From an uncultured Bacilli bacterium (GTDB lineage: Bacteria > Bacillota_I > Bacilli_A > RF39 > UBA660): DNA of 45,045 bases. Shown piece by piece: positions 36,436 to 45,045 of the stretch; position 1 is the stretch's first letter; every line of letters starts with the position of its first letter. The notes below the pieces were generated by a model that was not told the origin of the DNA, did no database searches, and worked only from the letters and a program-made list of their open reading frames with translations. Made by a program: the position numbers and the translations under genes. The stretch covers positions 1-45,045 of the forward strand of contig CANRKL010000004.1 of NCBI GenBank assembly GCA_947631205.1, given 5' to 3'.

Positions 36436-37235
36436 AATGTTACACTCTCCTCATAATATAAATTTTCATATTTTCCTTTTTTACATATAAATATCAACCA
36501 AATAATTGCTCCAACAATTAAGAGGGCACTTACAACTTGAGCCATTTTAAATCCCCCAATCATTAAAGAATCCGTTCTAAGTCCTTCAATAAAGAAACGT
36601 CCCACACTGTACCATATTAAATAAAAACAAGTAAGCATTCCTACTTTTATTTTTTTACTTTTTCTAATAATTATAAGTAGTAAAAAGCCTAATAAACACC
36701 ACATTGATTCATAAAAAAATGTTGGGTGATAGTATATACCATTAATATTCATACCATTAATAATAAAGTTAGGAATATGAATTTTTCTTAAAAAAGATAA
36801 ACTAACTATTCCCCCATGGGCTTCCATATTAAAAAAGTTACCCCATCTGCCTATTGCTTGAGCTAAAATAACAGATGGCACGGCCATATCTAATATTTTT
36901 ATAAAATTATAACCCTCTTTATGACAATATAAAAAAATAGTTAATACTCCAAAAATTAAGCCACCATGAATAGCTAATCCCCCTTCCCATACTTTAAATA
37001 TTGAAATAGGACTACTAGCATAGATTGCCCAATTAAAGATGACATAATATATTCTGGCTCCAATAAATCCCATAATAATTGCCCAAAAAGCTAAATTAAA
37101 GATAAAATCTTTGGGATAAGAAAACTTTTTACTTTCTTTTATTAATAAAGCTATCCCTAAAAAAGCCCCTACTAATAATAAAAAGGAATACCACTTTATT
37201 TCAATAGGTCCAATTTGTAACATTACTCTATTCAT
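36432..37235 (-). CDS. lgt: prolipoprotein diacylglyceryl transferase
   Basis: GGLAIHGGLIFG, AQAIGRWGNFFNMEAHGG. Confidence 0.95.
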   Translation of the reverse strand: MNRVMLQIGPIEIKWYSFLLLVGAFLGIALLIKESKKFSYPKDFIFNLAFWAIIMGFIGARIYYVIFNWAIYASSPISIFKVWEGGLAIHGGLIFGVLTIFLYCHKEGYNFIKILDMAVPSVILAQAIGRWGNFFNMEAHGGIVSLSFLRKIHIPNFIINGMNINGIYYHPTFFYESMWCLLGFLLLIIIRKSKKIKVGMLTCFYLIWYSVGRFFIEGLRTDSLMIGGFKMAQVVSALLIVGAIIWLIFICKKGKYENLYYEESVTL

Positions 37236-37341
37236 CGTTATACCTCCCTTATTAATTGTACTAAATTAATAACTAAAAGTCCATCTAGTACTTGCAAATA
37301 ATTTTATTTGTCTTTATAATATTTGAAGAAGTGAGGTAGTT

Positions 37342-38022
37342 ATGGAACAAGATTATGGACCTGTATGGTATACAGTAAGAGATTTTATTAATCGTAAAAT
37401 GAATTATAATAAAAATGCAACAAAAGAAAACATTCAAACAATGGTTAAAACAGAATATTTTTTCAAAAAAATGTTTAACACTTTACAAGTTATTAATGAA
37501 GATGACCTAAAAATTAGATTAATTGATCCTTTAACAAGAGAAGAATTTATTTTAAGTTATTTACCTGAAAGTAAGACTATTCTTTTAAAATCTTTAAATG
37601 AACAAGATGCTTCTAAAGAAATGGTCTGGAAAGCCCGCAAACAAGTTTATGTTAGTAATTTAAATGATGAAGTTATAGTTACTACTGTTTCTCCATTAAC
37701 CATTAAAGATATTGTTACAAGTATTTATGACAAAAAAATATTTAAAGATTTGTTTTTATCATCAGCACCTTTTCCAAGTACATTTTATGAGATAATTAAT
37801 TCTGAAGAATGGAAAGATATTTTAGAACCAGAAAAAAGTGTTACATCTTATATAAGAGGAGATACTAATGGTGAACCTAAATGCCAAAGAATATCTTTTA
37901 CTACTAAAAATCAAGAACAAGATGTTGAAACAATTCGGGTATATAAAGTTGAACATACTCTTAAAAATCATCAAAGATACTGCGATAAACTATTAAAAGA
38001 AGAAGCTATAAAACTTATCTAG
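37342..38022 (+). CDS. hypothetical protein
   Basis: 226 aa ORF with RBS AGTGAGGT. Confidence 0.65.
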   Translation: MEQDYGPVWYTVRDFINRKMNYNKNATKENIQTMVKTEYFFKKMFNTLQVINEDDLKIRLIDPLTREEFILSYLPESKTILLKSLNEQDASKEMVWKARKQVYVSNLNDEVIVTTVSPLTIKDIVTSIYDKKIFKDLFLSSAPFPSTFYEIINSEEWKDILEPEKSVTSYIRGDTNGEPKCQRISFTTKNQEQDVETIRVYKVEHTLKNHQRYCDKLLKEEAIKLI

Positions 38023-38067
38023 CGCTTCTTTTATATTTTGGCATAAAATATTTTGAAAGGAGGCCCT

Positions 38068-38286
38068 AATATGCCATATATGTATCAAAACATAAGACCT
38101 AATGATGACCGCTTTATTTTTCCTTTTTTAGTAGGAGCTGTAACTGGAGGAGCAGCTGTTGGATTAACAAGACCACGTCCTATTTATAATGTTGCTCCAA
38201 ACCAACCTTATTATAATCCAGGATATTCATACCCACCATATCCTTATGGAAATTACTCATATAATTACTATGTTCCTTACCGATAA
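38068..38286 (+). CDS. small Pro/Tyr-rich hypothetical protein, possibly coat-associated
   Basis: MPYMYQNIRPNDDRFIFPFLVGAVTGGAAVGLTRPRP...YYNPGYSYPPYPYGNYSYNYY; GAAAGGAGG RBS. Confidence 0.6.
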   Translation, partial: NMPYMYQNIRPNDDRFIFPFLVGAVTGGAAVGLTRPRPIYNVAPNQPYYNPGYSYPPYPYGNYSYNYYVPYR

Positions 38287-39419
38287 AGAATCTTTAAAGT
38301 CTTGCGTTTTTTAGTAAGACTTTTTCTTTTAGAAAAAATAATTCCTAAAAATAACATTGATACAATCATACAAGAACCACCATAACTTAAAAATGGTAAA
38401 GATATCCCGATTATTGGTAATATTCCTAAATTCATTCCTATATTTTCTATTTCACTAAATATTAGAATTGTTAAGAATGCTTGAAAAAATAATTTTAATG
38501 TTTCATTTTTTTCTAATCGATATAATTTTATTAAACAAATATCTAAAATTAAATAACAAATTAAGATTAAGAAGGGTCCACATAGTCCTAAAACATTACT
38601 AGAAAGAGCAAAAATAAAATCAGTTGGAGCTTCTGGGATATAAATACCTGTGTAAGATAAATTAAACTTAAATAAAGGAGCACTTCCTAAAGCTGTTAAG
38701 GCGTTAGATATTTGCAGACCATTTCCAAAATTTAATACTCTATCAACCCGGTAGAAAAAACTTGTCCCTAAAATGCTTATCAAATAATCTCTTTGCATTA
38801 AATATAAATAGATAAAACTTCCACCAATAATAGCTATAATTAAAAAGAAAACCCAAAACCACTTCCGAGATATTTTTGTATTCCAAAGAAGAACTAAAGT
38901 AATTAATAAATAAAATAATATTGCTCCGGTATCGGGTTCTAAAAAGACTAAAATAGTTGGTAATAAGAAAATAATTAAGATATGTAATAAAAATTTGAAT
39001 TCATCAAATAAACTATAAAAACGTCTATTAGAGCAATAACTAGCTAAATAAGCTCCGTAAGCTAGTTTCATTGTTTCTGATGGTTGAAATTGAAAACTTT
39101 TAATTTTTAACCAAGCTTTAGCTCCATTGGTATTAACACCTACAAATAAAACCGCAAATAAACAAAATAAATTAATAACATAAAACCAAAAACTATATTT
39201 AAAAATTATTTTGGGGGGAATATAAGATATTAAAGCAAAAAGAAAAATACCCAAGATAACCCACATAAGTTGTTTAGAAAAATGATTGGAAAACAAAGGT
39301 CCAATTGTTCTTGCATAATACATTATTAAAAGACTTAATCCTAACAAAAACAAAATAGTTACAATAGTTATTAATTTAATTACTTTCTCTTTTCTTTTCA
39401 TATTTTTATTATGTGTCAA
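38277..39419 (-). CDS. FtsW/RodA/SpoVE family glycosyltransferase
   Basis: Multiple TM; FQPSETMKLAYG; PEAPTDFIFALSSNVLG; GISLPFLSYGGS. Confidence 0.92.
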   Translation of the reverse strand: MTHNKNMKRKEKVIKLITIVTILFLLGLSLLIMYYARTIGPLFSNHFSKQLMWVILGIFLFALISYIPPKIIFKYSFWFYVINLFCLFAVLFVGVNTNGAKAWLKIKSFQFQPSETMKLAYGAYLASYCSNRRFYSLFDEFKFLLHILIIFLLPTILVFLEPDTGAILFYLLITLVLLWNTKISRKWFWVFFLIIAIIGGSFIYLYLMQRDYLISILGTSFFYRVDRVLNFGNGLQISNALTALGSAPLFKFNLSYTGIYIPEAPTDFIFALSSNVLGLCGPFLILICYLILDICLIKLYRLEKNETLKLFFQAFLTILIFSEIENIGMNLGILPIIGISLPFLSYGGSCMIVSMLFLGIIFSKRKSLTKKRKTLKILYR

Positions 39420-39460
39420 AATTTTTAAAAATAATCATAAAATAATTTAGAGGTGATGAT

Positions 39461-39760
39461 ATGGGCAAAGAATTACCTGGTGTATTTTCAAATCCTATTA
39501 ATAAAGAAATAAAAAATAATACTGATTATTACTACAGTATTTTAAAAAGTAATGAAAATAGAGGGACTAAAGAAATCATCAAAAAAGTCAATGATATATT
39601 TTCCAGAAAAGATTTTGTCTACAAAAAAAGAGTTCAAATTAAAACTATAGATGATGTTTTAAATGTCACTCTTGTAGGTCGCAACAACGCTAATTTGCTA
39701 ACAATAGATAATCAAAGTATACCAATTACAAATATTATTGATATTGAACTTCTAAATTAA
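39461..39760 (+). CDS. hypothetical protein
   Basis: 99 aa ORF, GAGGTGAT RBS, followed by hairpin terminator. Confidence 0.6.
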   Translation: MGKELPGVFSNPINKEIKNNTDYYYSILKSNENRGTKEIIKKVNDIFSRKDFVYKKRVQIKTIDDVLNVTLVGRNNANLLTIDNQSIPITNIIDIELLN

Positions 39761-39769
39761 TAGAAGTTT

Positions 39770-40132
39770 TTATATTAATTGGTCTATATATCTTTTTAAT
39801 TCTTTCGCGTCTTTTCCAAAAATAATCTTTAATTGATTATCTATTTCAACAATTCCTTTAGCTCCTAATTTAGTAATTGCATCTTTATCGACAATACTTA
39901 CATCTTTTAAAATAACTTTAAATCTTGACATATTACACTCAGCATTAACAATATTATCTTTACCACCAAGATAACCAATTAACTTATTAGCTTCAATATT
40001 AAAGTCCTTTCGCATTAATTTAGCAATTACCAAAGATATAAATATTAAAACAATTATAATAATTGCATACACTAACCATTGTTCCATAGTATCACCTAAA
40101 ACAATTATACTATATCTTTTAGAAAAATGCAC
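39770..40132 (-). CDS. membrane-anchored PTS EIIB-like protein
   Basis: LIGYLGGKDNIVNAECNMSRFKVILKDVSIVDKDAITKLGAKGIVE...IIFGKDAKEL resembles glucose-type EIIB. Confidence 0.7.
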   Translation of the reverse strand: MHFSKRYSIIVLGDTMEQWLVYAIIIIVLIFISLVIAKLMRKDFNIEANKLIGYLGGKDNIVNAECNMSRFKVILKDVSIVDKDAITKLGAKGIVEIDNQLKIIFGKDAKELKRYIDQLI

Positions 40133-40188
40133 TAATTTTAAAAATTAACATAAATTATTAGTGAGAATATAGGAAAGGGGAAAATGTT

Positions 40189-40605
40189 ATGTGTAATAAT
40201 GATAATAATTCTAACTGCATCTCTGAGATATTAAATGTCATCTTAGTGCTACAACAAAATGCTTGTCCGGATTCTTGTTTAGATTCATGTGACCGTCCTG
40301 TTTTAGGAGGTGGACCTAATTGTTTAGTATGTAATACTAGACCAATTCAACTTTATCTTTGTGGTTCTAATGGAACTCCACTAGCTATGCCAACAACTAA
40401 AGACCCTATCGTACCACAAACAACTTCAACTGTTTTTCGAGTTGAAAAAGTTGACAACAATTGCTGTACTTGCCGTGTTTTAGAAGAAAATCCTGATACA
40501 ACAAGCTTAAATCCATATGTTACTACTACATCATTCTTTACCGTTGATTTAGGTTGTGTATGCGCTATTCGTTGTTTAACTGATACCTATGTTGAATGTA
40601 TATAA
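40189..40605 (+). CDS. CotY/CotZ-like spore coat protein
   Basis: Cys-rich; N-terminal CISEILNVILVLQQNACPDSCLDSC and FRVEKVDNNCCTCRVL core as in CotY/Z. Confidence 0.7.
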   Translation: MCNNDNNSNCISEILNVILVLQQNACPDSCLDSCDRPVLGGGPNCLVCNTRPIQLYLCGSNGTPLAMPTTKDPIVPQTTSTVFRVEKVDNNCCTCRVLEENPDTTSLNPYVTTTSFFTVDLGCVCAIRCLTDTYVECI

Positions 40606-40613
40606 AAAGCTGC

Positions 40614-41351
40614 TCATGGCAGTTTTTTATTTGGAATGACTTTAGCAAGTACTCTTTTAATTCCTTTGGGCTTTTCTTCTTTTGGATAATCTTTATCTAA
40701 ATTTTTAAATTCAAAAACTACAAACTTTCCATCAGAAGATAAATATCTATCTATTTCAAAATCACCTAAGAATTCTCTTAATTCATTTTTATTCATAATA
40801 ACTTTACTTAAACAAGACTCGATAAAAGCCTCTGGTAAAACATCTCCCCTTTTAAAGGGCATTTTGTTTTTTTTAGCAAGTAATAAAATGTTGGGATTTA
40901 GACTTGCATAAAACTCATAATTCATCTCATCATCATTTAGACAAATTCCATTAGAATCAGGTACCAAAGGAAGTCGATAATTAAACGTACCTTTTTTATA
41001 TAATAAAAACTCACTTAAGGCCTTAAATTGATAACTAAGGAGCCATCTTTCTTCTTGATTAACCGTTCTTCTTTTTTCTAAAAAAATGGCATTAATCTTT
41101 TCTTCTAATTGTTTTTTACTATAATTTTTAATCTCTTTATAATTTAATATCCAATCTAAAGATTCAAAAAATAGAACATCTTTTTCATTCTCTATTTTAA
41201 GAAAATTATTATTCTTATTTTTTTTAATTGCTTCCATTATTGAAGAAGAAATTTTATAGTTTAAATGCTTTAAAACATTTATATCTTCCCTACTTACATA
41301 AACTACTTTTTGGTTATTTTCGATATTTATTATCATCACTTGTATCACCAC
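40614..41351 (-). CDS. hypothetical protein
   Basis: 245 aa ORF. Confidence 0.6.
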   Translation of the reverse strand: MVIQVMIINIENNQKVVYVSREDINVLKHLNYKISSSIMEAIKKNKNNNFLKIENEKDVLFFESLDWILNYKEIKNYSKKQLEEKINAIFLEKRRTVNQEERWLLSYQFKALSEFLLYKKGTFNYRLPLVPDSNGICLNDDEMNYEFYASLNPNILLLAKKNKMPFKRGDVLPEAFIESCLSKVIMNKNELREFLGDFEIDRYLSSDGKFVVFEFKNLDKDYPKEEKPKGIKRVLAKVIPNKKLP

Positions 41352-41428
41352 CTGACTTTAGGTCAAGTATAACACTTTTATATCGATTCCCAAACTTTAA
41401 ATCACTTAGTTTACAATTATTTTGACGC

Positions 41429-42526
41429 TTAAATTAGTAGTTTTTGTTCTTCATTATCTTCAATATTATCTAATTCTACTTTATTAATACTATCAAATCT
41501 TTTGGTTATTTTATCAGTAGTTACATTAATATCTCTAACATCTTTACTAACTGTTTCAATACTTCTTGATAATTTATCCCAACGTTCTTTATATCTAGCA
41601 AAATCTAGTGATAACTTATTAAGTTCATTTTGCATTACTTTGGCATATTTATTTCTCTCAATATTTTTAATTATCATATATACAGTAGTTAAGGTACTCA
41701 TTAATGTTGTAGGAGAGGTAATCCAAACCTTTTTATTATAAGCTTCTTTTAATAAGTCAGAATGATAAGCATTAATCTCAGCAAATATCGCTTCAGCTGG
41801 TAAAAACATAATTGCTTGATTAGCTGTTTCTCCAGAAATAATATATTTGCTCGCAATGGCGTCAATATGTTTTTTAACATCAATTTTAAACATCTTTAAA
41901 GAGTATTCTCTTTCTTCTTTTGATAAACTTTTGTTAGTCATTCGTTCATAATTTTCTAAAGGAAACTTTGAATCTATACAAATATTACCTAAAGGCTCTG
42001 GAGCATGAATAATTGAATCAACAATACTTCCATTAGATAATTTATATTGTAATTCATAAATATTTTTATTATTCTCGCCAAAGACACTACTAAGGATATA
42101 ATTTAAATTAACTTCCCCAAAAATTCCTCTAGTCTTTTTATCAGTTAAAACACTTTGAAGAGAAACTATTTCAGCTCCTAAGCTATCAATCTTTTTCTGG
42201 GTTTCATCAATTTTGGTTAGTCTTTCTAAAATGTTAGAAAAAGTTTTTGTTGTCTTTTCAAAATTTTCTTCAATTCTTATATTCATTTTTTCATTCATTG
42301 TTATTAAACGTTTTTCAATTCTATCGTTTAAATTCATAAAATCTTCTTTTAAATTATTAGAAAAATCATACTTAAAATCTCCTAATTCTTTAGTTAAATT
42401 ATTAGAAAAAAATCCTAGTTTTTCTGAAATATTTATATCACTTTTTTTATTTTTTACTACTTTAATAACTAAAAATATTTCTATTACTAAATTTATAATA
42501 AGCAAACCAACTATTACATATTCCAT
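41429..42526 (-). CDS. rmuC: DNA recombination protein RmuC family
   Basis: Coiled-coil N-terminus; GIFGEVNLNYILSSVFGEN; ICIDSKFPLENYERM; IMFLPAEAIFAEI. Confidence 0.92.
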   Translation of the reverse strand: MEYVIVGLLIINLVIEIFLVIKVVKNKKSDINISEKLGFFSNNLTKELGDFKYDFSNNLKEDFMNLNDRIEKRLITMNEKMNIRIEENFEKTTKTFSNILERLTKIDETQKKIDSLGAEIVSLQSVLTDKKTRGIFGEVNLNYILSSVFGENNKNIYELQYKLSNGSIVDSIIHAPEPLGNICIDSKFPLENYERMTNKSLSKEEREYSLKMFKIDVKKHIDAIASKYIISGETANQAIMFLPAEAIFAEINAYHSDLLKEAYNKKVWITSPTTLMSTLTTVYMIIKNIERNKYAKVMQNELNKLSLDFARYKERWDKLSRSIETVSKDVRDINVTTDKITKRFDSINKVELDNIEDNEEQKLLI

Positions 42527-42534
42527 ATCTTACC

Positions 42535-43308
42535 TCATAATTCTTTTAATTTATATACTGTTTTTTGATTTAAAAACTTTTCTTTTCCTTTTAAGTTATT
42601 TAGAAAAGTATTAATTAATTCATCTACTTCCATTGCCATATTAAAGGAATTTAGGATTACTCCCTCTATATTTTTTTCATTCTTTAATATACTAGCATTA
42701 TATATATCTTTATCATAAATAACTGTTCCATATTGATTTTCAACTGTGAAAAAAGGCATTTTTGTAACTTCTTCTTCTAATTCTAAAACTTTTTCTTTAG
42801 GATAGTTAAAATGTTTAGCATAATTAGTATTTAAAGTTCTTCTTGAATACATTAAAGGTAAATGCCCTAGCCCATAAATAATTAAAGGTTTAGTTGTCTT
42901 ATTTAATATTTCTTTTACTTCTTCTTTAGTTATATCGGGAGAAATAACTACACTATCAACTTTAGTTAAATAAGTATTAATGGTTTTATAATTACAACAA
43001 GCATGACTAGCATACAAAATACTTTTAATATTTAAATTACGTATTAATTCATATACACCTAAATCTTCAAAAAAAATACCTACTATATTAACTGGTAAAT
43101 TATCTAATATCTTTTGTAATTTAGTTATATCTTCGGTATTTAATAACCTATTTATTAGTAAATAAGCTTCTTCTTTTATTTCATCTATTTGATATTCATC
43201 TATGTATCCCACACAAAAATCTTTTAAGGGATAAACATAGTTTACATCATTTTTAGGGACTATTTTGATACTTTTATTAGCAATTACATAATACTTAAGC
43301 ATTTTCAC
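42535..43308 (-). CDS. peptidase U32 family-related protein
   Basis: YCVGYIDEYQIDEIKEEAYLLINRLL...YGLGHLPLMYSRR; synteny with O-methyltransferase and mltG. Confidence 0.75.
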   Translation of the reverse strand: MKMLKYYVIANKSIKIVPKNDVNYVYPLKDFCVGYIDEYQIDEIKEEAYLLINRLLNTEDITKLQKILDNLPVNIVGIFFEDLGVYELIRNLNIKSILYASHACCNYKTINTYLTKVDSVVISPDITKEEVKEILNKTTKPLIIYGLGHLPLMYSRRTLNTNYAKHFNYPKEKVLELEEEVTKMPFFTVENQYGTVIYDKDIYNASILKNEKNIEGVILNSFNMAMEVDELINTFLNNLKGKEKFLNQKTVYKLKEL

Positions 43309-43918
43309 TCTTCTTAATACTTATACTAAGTCCATCCCCAACATCATAAAATTTAGTTGTATATTCTTCATTATTTTTTAAAAATTCAATATAATTTTCA
43401 ATTTTTTTAACTAATTGGCGAAGATTTTTACTAGGTATTTCTTCTGATTTTCCAACATATCCATGATATTTTAAATTATCAGTAATAATTACTCCTCCAT
43501 CAGCTAAAAAATACTTAAACTTTTCAAAAAACTTAGTATATTGGCCTTTCGCGGCATCAATAAATATTAAATCATACTTATTTTCATCACTTAAATTAAC
43601 TTCTAAAGCATCTTGAAATACAACATTAACCTTTTTATCAAACTCACATTTTTTCACATTTTTTAAGCATTCCATATATCTTACTTCATCACGTTCAATT
43701 GTTGTTACTTTAACAAGAGGACTAGAAGATGCCATCAATATTGCTGAATACCCTATTCCACTTCCTATTTCTAAAATATTAACTACATTGTTAGCTTTGA
43801 TAAACTTCATTAAAAAAGCTATACTTTCTTTTTGAATAATTGGCACATTATGTTCTTGAGCATATTGTTCCATTTCGACTATTAATTGTTTCATTATATC
43901 CACACCTTCTATAAACAA
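43295..43918 (-). CDS. O-methyltransferase (class I SAM-dependent)
   Basis: ILEIGSGIGYSAILMA, YDLIFIDAAKGQYTKFFE. Confidence 0.92.
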   Translation of the reverse strand: MFIEGVDIMKQLIVEMEQYAQEHNVPIIQKESIAFLMKFIKANNVVNILEIGSGIGYSAILMASSSPLVKVTTIERDEVRYMECLKNVKKCEFDKKVNVVFQDALEVNLSDENKYDLIFIDAAKGQYTKFFEKFKYFLADGGVIITDNLKYHGYVGKSEEIPSKNLRQLVKKIENYIEFLKNNEEYTTKFYDVGDGLSISIKKSENA

Positions 43919-45015
43919 CCATTTTTAGATAATTCTGTTGTTTTAAGATAGAACTCATCTGCCGTGGTCAAGAATGACACTTCACCATTACAAGTATTAG
44001 CAACAAAATAATAAAATGCTGTATCACTTGGATAAATCGCGGCATTGATACTAATAATTGATGGACTACAAATGGGTCCAATAGGTAATTTACCATTCAT
44101 TTGGCCATCTGTCAATCTTGTATTGTAAGGGTTGACATCATATAAGACATCATATGTTTCACTATCTTTGCCCATTTCTTTTCTAGCTCCATAAAAAGCT
44201 GTAACATCACTACCTAGGCTCCAATTTTCACTAAGTCTTGTGTAAAATACTTGAGAAACAGTCTTTCTATCACTTTCTGTATTAGCTTCTTTTTCAATAA
44301 TTGATGCCATTGTCATAATATCATGAATACTATGAGTTGAATTTAATATAACATCTTTTAAAGGTTCTAATTGGTCTTTGGTTGTATTAAGAATTGTTCT
44401 TACAACATCATCAATAGTTGCAGTTTCTAAAAATTCATAAGTATTAGGAAATAAGTAACCTTCTAAAGGATAATATAATTGGTCATTTAATATAGAGTCA
44501 GTCAAAAACCAATAATCGCCACTTTCAATTAAAGAAGTTAAATAATCTAAATCATTTACTTTCTCTAAAAATTCATCTTTACTAAATCCTAGAGACTTAC
44601 TTAAAACTTCCGCATAATCAGTTAGTCTTTCTCCCTCTATTAAAGTGACTTTTTTAGAACGAATTAAAATATCTCCATTAGCAAATTTTTCTAACATAGC
44701 TTTAGGAGTCATATCTTCACTTAATTCATATTCTCCAGCTTGAATATTATAATCATTAAAAAACAGGTAAATGCTTAAAGCCAAACTACTTCTAATAAAT
44801 CCTTCATCTTGTAATTTTTTAGCAATGCTTTTTTTAGTCATTCCAGCTTCTATAGTAAATTCTCTTGGATTATTTAAAGAACTACGGGGGCTTATTCCCC
44901 AAAAATAAAAGCCTGTAAATCCTAAAGCACCAATTATTAATATGCACACAATAATTATTATAACTTTCTTCATTTTTTTAAACATTCCTTTCCGTCTCAC
45001 TGTGTTCGTCTTCAA
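43909..45015 (-). CDS. mltG: endolytic transglycosylase MltG
   Basis: TM anchor; PLEGYLFPNTYEF; MASIIEKEA; NPYNTRLTDGQMNGKLPIGPICSPS. Confidence 0.93.
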   Translation of the reverse strand: MKTNTVRRKGMFKKMKKVIIIIVCILIIGALGFTGFYFWGISPRSSLNNPREFTIEAGMTKKSIAKKLQDEGFIRSSLALSIYLFFNDYNIQAGEYELSEDMTPKAMLEKFANGDILIRSKKVTLIEGERLTDYAEVLSKSLGFSKDEFLEKVNDLDYLTSLIESGDYWFLTDSILNDQLYYPLEGYLFPNTYEFLETATIDDVVRTILNTTKDQLEPLKDVILNSTHSIHDIMTMASIIEKEANTESDRKTVSQVFYTRLSENWSLGSDVTAFYGARKEMGKDSETYDVLYDVNPYNTRLTDGQMNGKLPIGPICSPSIISINAAIYPSDTAFYYFVANTCNGEVSFLTTADEFYLKTTELSKNGCL

Positions 45016-45045
45016 GAAACAAACGACAATGAAAATAAAATCTTC

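Noticed and set aside
1-45045. Template repeat (TR) for the putative DGR within this window
   Set aside because: Scanning for the GC-rich scaffold (TTCTGGCGGG / CCCGCCAGAA, TCGTCG...CGCCCT) found only the three VR copies, all inside coding genes; no AAY-rich non-coding copy was seen. This was by eye, so a computed search is still needed.

Overview
A low-GC, probably uncultured gut Firmicutes/Bacilli-type (RF39/Mollicutes-like) chromosomal segment using the standard bacterial code. Most of it is core genes: two P-type ATPases, tRNA-Arg(UCU), feoAB, pseudopilins, dnaI and dnaB, PAP2, asnB, tex, lgt, ftsW/rodA, a CotY/Z-like coat protein, rmuC, a U32 peptidase, an O-methyltransferase and mltG. 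Interspersed is an accessory paralogous family of secreted proteins (about 384-458 aa; signature LRYIGASPxNYIDIGDR...WRIIGVMNN...WDGYIGLMYPSDYGYAVGG...RPVAYLKS): five full or near-full copies plus one truncated at the left edge, all on the minus strand. The main discovery concerns three copies (214-1524, 22182-23529, 30430-31803). Each has a 111-nt segment near its 3' end (310-420, 22260-22370, 30526-30636) that looks like a diversity-generating-retroelement (DGR) variable region: an unusually GC-rich, nearly identical scaffold, with about 14 codons differing almost only at positions 1 and 2, third bases fixed, essentially no invariant adenines and no synonymous differences. This sits in a C-terminal segment resembling CLec/DUF1566-type DGR targets. 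No reverse transcriptase or template repeat was found in the window, so any DGR would have to act in trans. Three loci (left-edge copy, 22182-23529, 30430-31803) also carry a poly-G tract (10, 10 and 9 G) inside the signal-peptide coding region. Nine G is in frame (ON); ten G truncates the 22182-23529 gene (OFF). The family therefore appears to combine ON/OFF phase variation with targeted hypervariation of a putative ligand-binding face. Secondary observations: an IS4-type element whose start codon lies in an 11-bp inverted repeat, a frameshifted RhuM-like gene upstream of a cold-shock-domain gene coupled to a 1.2-kaa protein of unknown function, a tandem partial duplication of an Rpn-like nuclease gene, and a CotY/Z-like protein suggesting sporulation ancestry.
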